Shown: positions 36,526 through 45,682, numbered from the stretch's first letter. The stretch: DNA of 58,278 nucleotides from JAJPXC01 sp964517875 (GCA_964517875.1 CAZFEU010000004.1:1-58278); one strand, 5' to 3'. The notes: generated by a model not told the origin, from the letters alone. Made by a program: numbers and translations.

Positions 36526-38055
36526 ATGTTAACCGAAAAGGATTTAGCCCAAATCAAATCACTGGGCATGACCTCGGAGGGTGTGCTCGCTCAGCTTGAG
36601 CGTCACCGTCAAGGTTTCCCTTATTTGCGCATTGATGCCGCGGCCACAGTGGGCAACGGAATCAAGAGCCTTACTCCCGCACAGCAACAGGAAGCCATTG
36701 CCCGCTGGCAGCGCTATCTTGCCGATGGTGGTAAAGTTGTGAAGTTTCAACCCGCATCAGGTGCAGCGTCACGCATGTTCAAGTCGCTATTTGAATACGT
36801 TGACTCAGCCAACGACGAGCCAAAGGGAGCTGTAACCGAAGTGCTCGACAACATAGAGAAGATGCCTTTCTACAACGAGCTCAACAACACCACACTTAAG
36901 CTCTACGGCATGGATGTGAAGTCGCTACGTCAAGCCGGGCGCAACAAGGATGTGATACGCGCAATTATAGCCCCCGAGGGCATGAACTATGGTGCCCTCC
37001 CCAAGGGATTACTGTCATTTCACACTTATCCCGACGGCTCGGTGCGTACACCCCTTGAGGAGCAGCTTGTTGAAGGGTCGGAAGTGGCTCGCCGCGCCGA
37101 TGGCACCGTGCACCTGCACTTCACCGTGTCACCTCAGCATCACAACCTCTTCCTCAACAAGCTTGATCAGGTGATACCCCAGCTTGAGAGAAACAAAAAT
37201 GTAAAATATGAAGTGTCGCTCAGCGAGCAGAAGCTATCGACCGATACCATCGCCGCCAATCCCGACGGCACTCCCTTCCGCTACGAAGATAAGCTCGTGT
37301 TCCGCCCCGGTGGTCATGGCGCTCTGATTGAAAACCTCAACGATGTTGATGGCGAGGTGGTGATGATCAAGAACGTGGACAACGTTACACCCGACCATCT
37401 GCGCTGCGATACAGTGCAGTATAAGCAAGTCCTCGCCGGCGTGCTCGTACAGACTCACGACCGCATTGCAGAATATCTCAACGATCTCGCATTGGGCAAC
37501 TACACACGCCCGCGCCTCGACGAAATGGCACAATTCCTGAAGAAGGAGCTATGTATCCACGACCCGCGTCTCGACAATTCAAGCGATATAGAGCTTGCCG
37601 AGCTTATTCGTCAGAAACTCGATCGTCCTCTGCGTGTTTGCGGCATGGTACGCAACGAGGGTGAGCCCGGGGGTGGCCCGTTCATAGCCTACAACACCGA
37701 TGGTTCAGCTTCACCTCAGATTCTCGAAAGCACCCAAATCGACCCAAACAATCCCGAAGCAGTGGCGAAGGCCAAAAACGCCACGCACTTCAATCCGGTA
37801 GACCTTGTATGCTGGCTGACCCGCGACTCAGCAGGGGAGCGTTACAATCTCCCCGATTATGTCGATCAGAACACCGGGTTCATTTCGAGCAAATCGTTCC
37901 ATGGTCAGGAGCTGCGTGCTCTTGAGCTCCCCGGATTGTGGAATGGTGCAATGAGCGATTGGAATACAATATTTGTTGAAGTTCCGATCTCAACCTTCAC
38001 CCCAGTCAAGACTGTAAACGACCTACTGCGCCCTGCTCACCAGCCCAAAGCATAG
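36526..38055 (+). CDS. DUF4301 family protein
   Basis: 509-residue soluble protein of the Bacteroidota family DUF4301. It has a glycine-rich KFQPASGAASRMFKSLF segment near residue 82-98 resembling the nucleotide-binding loop of nucleotidyl transferases, and GGHGALIENLND near 264. No signal peptide. A -7-like TACATTTG at 36458-36465 lies 60 bases upstream. It stands alone and is closed by the hairpin at 38075. Function is unproven. Confidence 0.82.
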   Translation: MLTEKDLAQIKSLGMTSEGVLAQLERHRQGFPYLRIDAAATVGNGIKSLTPAQQQEAIARWQRYLADGGKVVKFQPASGAASRMFKSLFEYVDSANDEPKGAVTEVLDNIEKMPFYNELNNTTLKLYGMDVKSLRQAGRNKDVIRAIIAPEGMNYGALPKGLLSFHTYPDGSVRTPLEEQLVEGSEVARRADGTVHLHFTVSPQHHNLFLNKLDQVIPQLERNKNVKYEVSLSEQKLSTDTIAANPDGTPFRYEDKLVFRPGGHGALIENLNDVDGEVVMIKNVDNVTPDHLRCDTVQYKQVLAGVLVQTHDRIAEYLNDLALGNYTRPRLDEMAQFLKKELCIHDPRLDNSSDIELAELIRQKLDRPLRVCGMVRNEGEPGGGPFIAYNTDGSASPQILESTQIDPNNPEAVAKAKNATHFNPVDLVCWLTRDSAGERYNLPDYVDQNTGFISSKSFHGQELRALELPGLWNGAMSDWNTIFVEVPISTFTPVKTVNDLLRPAHQPKA

Positions 38056-38074
38056 ATCGTGATAACATTAAACG

Positions 38075-38112
38075 ACGAGGGAGCGTGTCATCACAACGAC
38101 ACGCTCCCTCGT
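38075..38112. terminator. Bidirectional hairpin terminator
   Basis: ACGAGGGAGCGTGTC (38075-38089) pairs perfectly with GACACGCTCCCTCGT (38098-38112) around an 8-base loop, between the convergent DUF4301 and MFS genes. Confidence 0.85.
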
Positions 38113-38127
38113 TATTACGTAGATAAA

Positions 38128-39834
38128 TTAAAGCTCGGCATCGGCAACCTCACTTTCGAGAGTTTCAGCCGATGTGGCCTTGATATTAGGCAACTCAAGT
38201 CCGAGTTTCTCCTTACGGTCGATTACCTTCAGATATATGCCGATGAAGAATGCGGCTACCCCCAGGCAAGCGAGCATCACAAGCGGCCATGTGTAGTCGT
38301 ACATGGTTGAAGCTTGCGCCTCGGTGATCTGGTGTGCGTCAAGCTGAGCAGCTACATCGCCGTTGGTGGAGGTTAGCAATTTGCCAATGAGCAACGGGAA
38401 TAGCCACAATCCAATATTCTGAATCCAAAAAATCAACGCATATGCCGAACCTATCACCTTGGCATCAACAAGCTTCGGAACGCTGGGCCAGAGCGAAGCC
38501 GGCACGAGCGAGAATGAAGCGCCAAGCACCAGGATAGTGACATATGCCACCACAACGCCACCAAGGTCGTTACCCTTGAACAGCGGCAATATAAATGCAA
38601 ATGTCAAGTGGCACGCCACAAGCAGCAGTGAGCCGTAAACGAGCATCGTTGCCGCCTTACCTTTGTAATCCACAACTTTTCCAAGAATAGGCGTGATACC
38701 CACGGCAAGCAACGGGAATACTGAGAATATCGATGCGGCCGACTGCTGCATATAGCCGAAGTAGCAGAAAGTGACAAGTGCAATCACCGAGATTACAAGC
38801 AAGAATATACGGAGTGTCTTATTCTTCTGGAAATTGCTCACGAAGGCCGTCACAGCAGCCACGAGCATTATCACGTAAGAAATCCAGGTGACGGCTTCGC
38901 TCGCCCAGAACGATCCGGCTGATGGTTCCTCAAGGGTGAGGTTGCACTGCAGCATATTCACCGCATACTTCTGGAATGGGAAGATAGCTGAGTAATACAG
39001 CACACAAAGCAATGACACCAACCAGAAGCCACGGCTGCGCAGTATTGCGCCAACGTCGCTTATCTTAAATGGCTCATCCTTCTCCTCCTCCAAGCCACTC
39101 TGCTTATCGAGCTTAGCATCCATGAAGAAGTATACGATAAACATTATCAAGGCTATCATCAGAAGCACCACGCCAAATGCCACCGAACGCGACACATTGA
39201 CCTCGCCTCCGAGCAAAGCGAAGAATGGGGAAAATATCATACAGGTTGCTACACCAAGACGGGCCAATGCCATCTCTGAGCCCATCGCCATTGCCATCTC
39301 ATGGCCGCGGAACCACTTGACGATGCCGCGCGACACGGTGATACCCGCCATCTCAACGCCACAGCCGAATATCATAAAGCCAACGGCGGCAAACTTGGCC
39401 GAAGCGGGCATGCCTTCATAGAATGGCGACACCCCAAGTTCATCGAACACCGGTATGTAATTAAGGTGATTGGTAAACCAGATACCCAGCGGTGTGCCGG
39501 GGAAGCTCTCCTCAAGCGCCACATACTGCATACAGGCACCTATGAGCATCACCGCTCCCGACAGCAGAGCCGTGAATCTCACGCCCATCTTGTCGAGAAT
39601 AATACCCGCAAATATCAGGAAGAAAATAAATACGTTAAGGAAGGTCTCAGCTCCCTGCATCGTACCGAACGCCGTGGAGTCCCATCCGCGGGTACTCTGT
39701 AGCAAGTCCTTAATAGGCGACAGGACATCCATGAAGATGTAGCTGCAAAACATTGCAAGCGCCAGAAGCAACAGCGCCATCCAGCGTATGGCCGGCGAGT
39801 CGCTCAATAACTTTTTCGCATTATCTGCTGTCAT
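38128..39834 (-). CDS. Major facilitator superfamily transporter
   Basis: 568-residue inner-membrane transporter with about 12 helices and a cytosolic tail of charged residues. The first loop (SPIKDLLQSTRGWDSTAFG) and the central Lys/Glu-rich linker (DAKLDKQSGLEEEKDEP, residues ~239-255) are typical MFS features. It is longer than most (400-450) because of the extended loops. A -7-like TAAATTTG (minus, 39879-39872) is found ~40 bases before the ATG. Substrate unknown. Confidence 0.8.
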   Translation of the reverse strand: MTADNAKKLLSDSPAIRWMALLLLALAMFCSYIFMDVLSPIKDLLQSTRGWDSTAFGTMQGAETFLNVFIFFLIFAGIILDKMGVRFTALLSGAVMLIGACMQYVALEESFPGTPLGIWFTNHLNYIPVFDELGVSPFYEGMPASAKFAAVGFMIFGCGVEMAGITVSRGIVKWFRGHEMAMAMGSEMALARLGVATCMIFSPFFALLGGEVNVSRSVAFGVVLLMIALIMFIVYFFMDAKLDKQSGLEEEKDEPFKISDVGAILRSRGFWLVSLLCVLYYSAIFPFQKYAVNMLQCNLTLEEPSAGSFWASEAVTWISYVIMLVAAVTAFVSNFQKNKTLRIFLLVISVIALVTFCYFGYMQQSAASIFSVFPLLAVGITPILGKVVDYKGKAATMLVYGSLLLVACHLTFAFILPLFKGNDLGGVVVAYVTILVLGASFSLVPASLWPSVPKLVDAKVIGSAYALIFWIQNIGLWLFPLLIGKLLTSTNGDVAAQLDAHQITEAQASTMYDYTWPLVMLACLGVAAFFIGIYLKVIDRKEKLGLELPNIKATSAETLESEVADAEL

Positions 39835-39900
39835 TTTTAGAAGTTGTGTGAGGTGATGTATAAAATTTTGGCAAATTTAGTCATTTTTTGACAAAATTAT

Positions 39901-39908
39901 TAACTTTG
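39901..39908 (+). promoter_or_regulatory. Probable -7 box for the barrel/amidase pair
   Basis: TAACTTTG matches TAnnTTTG and lies 51 bases before the ATG at 39960. No TTG is found at the proper -33 distance. Confidence 0.35.
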
Positions 39909-39959
39909 TGGCACATTATACCAGCTAATGAATTACAACTAACCATAAATCATTGTATT

Positions 39960-40592
39960 ATGAAATCGATTAAAACAATTGTTATCGTGGCTCTATTGGC
40001 CATCATCGGCACAGCCAACGCATCTGCCCAGTTTAAGTGGGGTCCCCGTGTAGGTTTTAACACATCCAAACTTCACTTCGACAAAACAGATTATGACACC
40101 AAGAACATGACCGGCTTTACCGGCGGTTTGGAAGTTGAATTTACCGCACCCATTATCGGTATTGGATTCGACGCATCGGTGATGTATGTCAACCGTGGTG
40201 TCAACGACCCCATAGTTGTAGCTGGCGATAATTTAGCCGCAGGTACCACCGTCGAAAACAAGCAACGTTCATCTTACATCGAGATACCTGTCAACCTTAA
40301 ATATAAGCTTGGCCTGCCTGTTGTGGGCAAAATCATATCTCCGTTCATCTTCACCGGCCCAAGTTTCGCATTCCTATGCTCAAGCAAGACATGGCAGGAC
40401 ATGAAGCGTAAATCGTGCGACATCGCATGGAACTTCGGCCTTGGCGTTGAGTTTGTACGCCATTTGCAAGTATCCGCATCATACGGCATCGGCCTTAATT
40501 CGGCTGTTGAGCGCAAATTAGGTGGTGGAGGCCAGGAAGTGTATGACGGTAAGAACCGTTGCTGGACTGTAACCGCCGCCTATCTATTCTAA
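39960..40592 (+). CDS. PorT-like outer-membrane beta-barrel protein
   Basis: 210 residues from the ATG at 39960, which begins a clean signal peptide (MKSIKTIVIVALLAIIGTANASAQ); the ATG at 39888 lies before the likely promoter box. The mature part starts FKWGPRVGFNTSKL, a typical first strand of the PorT/OMP_b-brl_2 family, and ends in WTVTAAYLF with the terminal aromatic residue. An 8-stranded outer-membrane barrel is expected. The amidase gene starts 2 bases after its stop. Confidence 0.85.
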   Translation: MKSIKTIVIVALLAIIGTANASAQFKWGPRVGFNTSKLHFDKTDYDTKNMTGFTGGLEVEFTAPIIGIGFDASVMYVNRGVNDPIVVAGDNLAAGTTVENKQRSSYIEIPVNLKYKLGLPVVGKIISPFIFTGPSFAFLCSSKTWQDMKRKSCDIAWNFGLGVEFVRHLQVSASYGIGLNSAVERKLGGGGQEVYDGKNRCWTVTAAYLF

Positions 40593-40593
40593 A

Positions 40594-41631
40594 ATGCGAC
40601 GTATTTTACTCTCACTCATCACAATTGCTATGGCGCTCCAGGGCGCCATAGCTTGTACTTCGGCCATCGTGTCGGCCAAAGTCACCAAAAGTGGCCGTCC
40701 GCTGCTATGGAAAAACCGCGACACCGGCACACTCGACAACTTCGTGGCGCGCGTCGCCCCAAAGTCGCCCCGCGATTATGAATACATAGCACTCTACAAC
40801 GCCGGCGACTCCACACTTAGCGAAGCCTGGATTGGCATGAACAACCGTGGATTTGCCATAATGAATACCGCCAGCTACAATCTCGCCCCCGACACCGCCA
40901 AGCTACGCGACCGCGAGGGAGTGGTCATGTCACAGGCACTCAGGCAATGCCGCACCACAGCCGACTTCGCCTCACTACTCGACACCTTACCACGACCAAT
41001 GGGCGTACAGGCCAATTTCGGTGTCATCGACGCTTTAGGGGGAGGCGGCTACTTCGAGGTCGACGATATGAGCTATCGTTTCTACTCACTCGACGATGCA
41101 GAAACCGGAGTGCTCATACGCACCAACTTCTCGGAGTCGGGAGCCGAGGGGGAAGGTATGGGCTACATCCGCTACGACAATGCATCCCATCTGCTGCGCC
41201 CGCATATCCTGTCAGCCGACATCACCCCATCCACCTTCACCGACGAGCTGTCTTGCTCATTCTATCATTCGCTGCTCGGCGAAAACATCCTTGCCGACAC
41301 CACCAGCCAATGGATTGTTGACCAAGACTTCATACCTCGCCGCTCCACCTCAGCCTCAGTAGCGATTGAGGGAGTAAATCCCGGCGATAACCCACTCGAA
41401 TGTATTATGTGGACAGCTCTGGGCTACCCACCCGTAGCCACGGTAAAAAAAGTGACCCTTCACGACATACCCACCGAGCTGCTTCCCGACTCCAATTGGC
41501 ACTCCCCCGAATGTGATGCAGCCATGCAGCGCAAGCGCCTTGTGTTCCCCCTCAACGCCGGCAGCGGCCCCCACTACATCTACCTCCCCGCCCTCCGTCA
41601 TGCTCTAAGACGTCGCGCCAATTCCCAGTAG
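40594..41631 (+). CDS. Secreted Ntn-hydrolase amidase (choloylglycine hydrolase/C45-like)
   Basis: 345 residues. A signal peptide ends at AIA and the next residue is Cys21 (CTSAIVSAKV), so signal cleavage would expose the N-terminal nucleophile required by this family. LLWKNRDTG and WIGMNNRGFAIMN follow as in linear amide C-N hydrolases related to penicillin acylase and acyl-CoA:6-APA acyltransferase. AIAC also resembles a lipobox, which would block the amino group; the nucleophile reading is favoured. Co-transcribed with the PorT-like barrel. The substrate (bile salt, N-acyl amino acid, beta-lactam) cannot be told. Confidence 0.8.
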   Translation: MRRILLSLITIAMALQGAIACTSAIVSAKVTKSGRPLLWKNRDTGTLDNFVARVAPKSPRDYEYIALYNAGDSTLSEAWIGMNNRGFAIMNTASYNLAPDTAKLRDREGVVMSQALRQCRTTADFASLLDTLPRPMGVQANFGVIDALGGGGYFEVDDMSYRFYSLDDAETGVLIRTNFSESGAEGEGMGYIRYDNASHLLRPHILSADITPSTFTDELSCSFYHSLLGENILADTTSQWIVDQDFIPRRSTSASVAIEGVNPGDNPLECIMWTALGYPPVATVKKVTLHDIPTELLPDSNWHSPECDAAMQRKRLVFPLNAGSGPHYIYLPALRHALRRRANSQ

Positions 41632-41750
41632 AGCCAGACTCGTTGATTTTTCTTTTTAACATTAAAATTCAAACAATTATAACACATTTTGGGACGTAAT
41701 AATGTTTTTATACACTTTCCCATATATACCCTCAAAAGTCTGAGTACTTA

Positions 41751-41780
41751 TAAAATCGGAATCTAACAACACCGATTTTA
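41751..41780. terminator. 9-bp inverted repeat, terminator or operator
   Basis: TAAAATCGG (41751-41759) pairs exactly with CCGATTTTA (41772-41780), 12-base loop, then a T-rich stretch. It lies between the amidase gene and the RiPP operon in a 290-base A+T-rich gap with no gene (41632-41921). It could end the amidase message or be a regulator site. Confidence 0.45.
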
Positions 41781-41832
41781 CTCGATATTTTATATAATAT
41801 TTATTAAAAAAATATAACATTCATAAAATTAC

Positions 41833-41863
41833 TTGGTAATTAGCCAAAAATATTTATTATTTG
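41833..41863 (+). promoter_or_regulatory. Probable promoter of the RiPP operon
   Basis: TTG (41833-41835, within ACTTGG), 20-base spacer, and ATTATTTG (41856-41863), a 6 of 8 match to TAnnTTTG. Transcription would begin near 41870, about 50 bases before the precursor ATG. Confidence 0.4.
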
Positions 41864-41921
41864 CATTGAGTATGTAAACTCCTAGAATAACTTCAATATA
41901 AATTACTTTAAATTAACAGGT

Positions 41922-42197
41922 ATGGATTTGAGCTTTAAAGAACTAAGCATCCTTGAATCGCTAGAAATTAAAGGTGGCTTTTCCTCGCCACTGGACACGA
42001 ATAATGGATGCTCTCAGGATGGATGTACACAAAGCAGCTGCACGGACAACACATCTTGCCCAACTAATGACGTATGTCCTTTAAATAGTAAAAAATGCTG
42101 GATTAATGAATTATTATGCCCAATAACACCCGAACAAGGCAAATGCCCGGGTTCAGGCATTTCATGCCCTGTTCAAGATGGAGTTTGCGGAAATTAA
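41922..42197 (+). CDS. Cysteine-rich RiPP precursor peptide with GG leader
   Basis: 91 residues. The first 19 (MDLSFKELSILESLEIKGG) form an amphipathic helical leader with Leu/Ile at regular spacing and a Gly-Gly end, the cleavage site of C39 peptidases. The remaining 72 residues hold ten cysteines at 30, 35, 40, 46, 52, 59, 66, 75, 82 and 89, with gaps of 4, 4, 5, 5, 6, 6, 8, 6 and 6 residues; five are followed by Pro. The core is otherwise rich in Asn, Ser, Thr, Gly and Asp, and there are no aromatic residues beyond Phe20 and Trp60. Next to a radical SAM/SPASM enzyme this points to thioether (ranthipeptide/sactipeptide-like) crosslinks, an inference. It heads the operon. Confidence 0.8.
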   Translation: MDLSFKELSILESLEIKGGFSSPLDTNNGCSQDGCTQSSCTDNTSCPTNDVCPLNSKKCWINELLCPITPEQGKCPGSGISCPVQDGVCGN

Positions 42198-42214
42198 TTA
42201 AATTAAATATATAC

Positions 42215-42277
42215 ATGCGTAATCAAAACTCTTCTATATTCTTGGACAAGATACGAGCTGAAGCATTATATAATTAA
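42215..42277 (+). CDS. 20-codon ORF between precursor and maturase
   Basis: Encodes MRNQNSSIFLDKIRAEALYN and ends in TAATG, sharing one base with the ATG of the radical SAM gene. It may be a leader ORF that feeds ribosomes to the maturase start, a tiny peptide, or chance. It has no GG leader and no cysteine. Confidence 0.25.
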   Translation: MRNQNSSIFLDKIRAEALYN

Positions 42278-43584
42278 TGTATCGTAGCATTATTATAAAT
42301 ACAAAAATGCTAAAACCTAGTCTATATAACGTTGTAATCAATGAAAAAGATACTGCTTACTGGTATAATACTTTTTCGCGTAGATTCTTCACAATTACCA
42401 GAACCTTAAGCAGTAAGGTTTTAGAGGCAATTCAATCTAAATCCAATCTTAGTTCGCTACCAGATACCTTTATTGACAAACTTGCAATAAATGGTTTTTT
42501 AGTCCCCCAGGAAATTAACGAGTTAGAAGTATTAAAAAAAAAATATCAAGAATCGGTACTTTCGAGAAATTATTTTCTTGTAATTCTACCGACGCTTAAC
42601 TGTAATTTTAATTGCTGGTATTGCATACAAGACCATAAACCCTCCGTTATGGAATATAGCACCATTAGAAAAGTATGCGCTCATATTTCATATATGGTGG
42701 AAAAAGAACAAATCTCTTTCTTACATATCGAATGGTTTGGAGGGGAACCTTTAATGTATGTAAAAAAAATAATTGAACCGATAGCCTCATATGCACAAGA
42801 CATTTGTGCAAAACATAATATCCCATTCTTTCATTCGGCAACAACAAACGGATACTTTCTGTCACAACATAATATCCAAATCTTAAGCGGTTTAAACTGC
42901 AAAAGATATCAAATAACTCTAGATGGTCCCCAAGCACTTCATGACAGTATAAAATTTCAACATAATTGCCCTTCAGCGTTCTCTCAAGTTTTAACCAATA
43001 TCAACAATTTACTTAAATATTACGAACATGCTGAAATAATTCTTAGGATCAACTATTCCCTGGAAACCATTCAAGATGAGTTAGCAGATCAGATTGCCTC
43101 TATAATTGATGAGAGTCTACGATATCGAATCACTATTACCCCAAAACAGGTGTGGCAAGTCCAAATAAATCATTCTATTGATGATAGATTTTATAGTTGG
43201 CTTCAAAAATTCGATAAATTGGGGTTTAAAACTCAAAAACTTGACATTGTTGAGGATTACTTACCATGTTATGCAAATAAAAAATATTATAATGCTATAA
43301 ATTATAATGGGGATATAGTTAAGTGTACTGCTTGTGATGACCTTTATAGCAAACGGCCAAAGGGCATACTACTTGAAAACGGAGAAATCGAATGGATTGA
43401 ACCATTAGATAAATTATACACTCAATGTACATTTAACCGAAAGCAATGTTTGGAATGCAATTTACTGCCAATTTGCATGGGACAGTGCCCTCGAGAACAT
43501 CTTAAAGGACACTTTAAATGCAAACACGAAGAAGAAAGTGTAAGCATTCGACGCGCAATAATTGAATATATAAAAAATAACTAA
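42277..43584 (+). CDS. Radical SAM/SPASM peptide maturase
   Basis: 435 residues. Residues 1-95 form an N-terminal region of the kind that in such maturases often binds the leader. The radical SAM cluster motif CX3CX2C is Cys109, Cys113, Cys116 (CNFNCWYC), and GGEP at 155-158 is the SAM-binding motif. A full SPASM domain follows: C331-X13-G-X4-C350, then C391-X2-C394-X5-C400-X3-C404 and a last C415, the ligands for two auxiliary Fe-S clusters. This is the architecture of enzymes that make thioether or C-C bonds in peptides, such as the Bacteroidales GG-leader systems. Start at 42277 or 42307. Confidence 0.88.
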   Translation: MYRSIIINTKMLKPSLYNVVINEKDTAYWYNTFSRRFFTITRTLSSKVLEAIQSKSNLSSLPDTFIDKLAINGFLVPQEINELEVLKKKYQESVLSRNYFLVILPTLNCNFNCWYCIQDHKPSVMEYSTIRKVCAHISYMVEKEQISFLHIEWFGGEPLMYVKKIIEPIASYAQDICAKHNIPFFHSATTNGYFLSQHNIQILSGLNCKRYQITLDGPQALHDSIKFQHNCPSAFSQVLTNINNLLKYYEHAEIILRINYSLETIQDELADQIASIIDESLRYRITITPKQVWQVQINHSIDDRFYSWLQKFDKLGFKTQKLDIVEDYLPCYANKKYYNAINYNGDIVKCTACDDLYSKRPKGILLENGEIEWIEPLDKLYTQCTFNRKQCLECNLLPICMGQCPREHLKGHFKCKHEEESVSIRRAIIEYIKNN

Positions 43585-43591
43585 GATTGAT

Positions 43592-45682
43592 ATGATTAGA
43601 TTAATTAACGCAAATAATATCATCATATCATTTATATGTTTTAGTGCATCAACTCTCCAAGATGTTGGAGCCACCAGACTTGATTCGATGAGAGTTGAGC
43701 TTAACGAGGTGTCGGTCGAGGCTTCAATGCAACACACTTCTCCCACAGAGACCTCGTATATACCCGATAAACGAGTGAAAGCTGCAGCACAAAATGCCAT
43801 TGACCTACTTAGGTTATCAGCAATTCCCCAGATTGTCATAAATGGAGAGAGTGTTTCTACAATAAGTGGGCAAACCGTTGATATATTTATAAACTACATG
43901 CCGGCTACAAATGAAGACATTCAAGGACTTCGTACTAAGGATGTGCGACGTATAGAGTACCTCGATTTCCCTACAGACCCAAGATTTCGAAATGCACAGC
44001 ACGCTGTTAATATTATAGTTACGGATTATGTGTATGGAGGTTACACAAAGCTTGCTGCCTCGCAGTGGCTATTGGGTTCAAGCACAACCAAAGGTTCGGC
44101 CTACTCAAAATTTGTATATAAGCACATGACTTACGATGCATTCGCAGCTTTGGATCGCGTTGACTCAAAACATGTGGCTTCGGCCAGCAGCTCTTCATTC
44201 AATCTTCCCTCAGGAACAATCACACGCACTCAGTGTCCGTTGTCCTCACAATTTGCTTATTATTCCGTTCCCTTCACTTTACGTGCTACATATACTTCAG
44301 ATAAAGTGCAAGTCCGCAATACCATAGGATTCTCCTTAATGAACCGTCACACTTACGAGCAATCAGGACAGTTGAATTTTTCACCTGAATTAAGTACAGA
44401 TTATAACTATCGTAGGTCATCTCCTTATCGCACATCCTCATTGTCGTGGTATGGAAACTACTATTTTGCACTACCTAAGGATTGTCAACTGACCATAGAC
44501 CCACACTTAGCATACAACCACAATAATTCCTATAGCAACTACTCTTCTACCCTACCAAACAGCATCCCCATAATAAATAATGCTAAAGAGAACGCGTATC
44601 AAATGCGACTCAATACAAAGATTGCAAAGCAATTACAACGTCACAACATCAACCTTAACATTACTGCAGGATCTATAATTAACAAAATTGATTATTGGGG
44701 TTCTAATTCCTTCCAAACAAAATTTTCAAATTCGTTTTTTGGACCCTCGATTGGCTATGCACTTAATCTTAACAAAGTATATATTAATGCCGATGGCGGT
44801 TTATTAGGTGAGTTCCAGCGTACAAATGGCATAAAATATGATGACTGGTATCCTTTTGCTCATTTATCGGCTTCATACGCTTGGAATCGAAAAAACCAAG
44901 CACAGATTTGGGCTCAATACGCCACGAGTTCTCCCGGAGCCTCAATGCGTACTCCAGGTATGATTCAATCCAATGAATTTCTTTATACCGCTGGAAATCC
45001 TTTTATCGAAAACGCGCGGCATACAACTTTATATTTAGGATATACATTGATGCCAGTTAATAAATTTATGGCAACAATCTTCAGTCAATATTACAAAGAA
45101 TTTGACAGAAGTATTTCAAAATATGATATTAATGAAGATGGATATGGGATAATACAATCATACATCAACAATGGAAACTATTCGAAAGTTGATGCAGGCG
45201 CACAGTTTGCTTTGAGACTGTTGAAAAACTCAATGTCATTACAAGTGGCTCCCACATATTCCAATTGTCATTCAACGGGATATCTATCTGATACTCGCAA
45301 CATGTTTAGCTGCAAATTATCATGGCAATATTATATCGGCGCATTTAACTTTTATGCCTCTTATATTACTCGTACCCATGCCTTCAACGCTTCATCAGGA
45401 GAATATTTCACGAATCGCAGCAACTATAGTCTGCAAGTCGGATGGGCGAACGCCGACTGGAATTTAAGACTAACGGGTAATAATATCTTCCGAACACGTT
45501 ATGACGGGGGTTGGAGCGTATTGACTACACCATTGTATAATCGACAAGTTGTGTCATACAATGGTAATTATCGAGCTTCACTCTCTCTTTCTGCCACTTA
45601 TACTTTTGGTTATGGCAAACAGGTGAAACGCAACAACGAAGTTGGTGCTCAATATGGGACATCTTCCGCTATCCTTGAGTAA
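43592..45682 (+). CDS. TonB-receptor-like outer-membrane beta-barrel protein
   Basis: 696 residues. A hydrophobic N-terminal segment (NIIISFICFSAS) acts as a signal peptide, then a plug-like domain at ~60-140 (AIDLLRLSAIP, VDIFINYMPATNEDI, RRIEYLDFPTDPRF) leads into a long beta-barrel ending in LSLSATYTFGYG near residue 680. This resembles TonB-dependent receptors and the 'outer membrane beta-barrel family', but with no carboxypeptidase-regulatory domain in front and no obvious TonB box. It lies 7 bases after the maturase gene and 33 before the exporter, so a role in moving or sensing the mature peptide at the outer membrane is inferred. Confidence 0.75.
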   Translation: MIRLINANNIIISFICFSASTLQDVGATRLDSMRVELNEVSVEASMQHTSPTETSYIPDKRVKAAAQNAIDLLRLSAIPQIVINGESVSTISGQTVDIFINYMPATNEDIQGLRTKDVRRIEYLDFPTDPRFRNAQHAVNIIVTDYVYGGYTKLAASQWLLGSSTTKGSAYSKFVYKHMTYDAFAALDRVDSKHVASASSSSFNLPSGTITRTQCPLSSQFAYYSVPFTLRATYTSDKVQVRNTIGFSLMNRHTYEQSGQLNFSPELSTDYNYRRSSPYRTSSLSWYGNYYFALPKDCQLTIDPHLAYNHNNSYSNYSSTLPNSIPIINNAKENAYQMRLNTKIAKQLQRHNINLNITAGSIINKIDYWGSNSFQTKFSNSFFGPSIGYALNLNKVYINADGGLLGEFQRTNGIKYDDWYPFAHLSASYAWNRKNQAQIWAQYATSSPGASMRTPGMIQSNEFLYTAGNPFIENARHTTLYLGYTLMPVNKFMATIFSQYYKEFDRSISKYDINEDGYGIIQSYINNGNYSKVDAGAQFALRLLKNSMSLQVAPTYSNCHSTGYLSDTRNMFSCKLSWQYYIGAFNFYASYITRTHAFNASSGEYFTNRSNYSLQVGWANADWNLRLTGNNIFRTRYDGGWSVLTTPLYNRQVVSYNGNYRASLSLSATYTFGYGKQVKRNNEVGAQYGTSSAILE

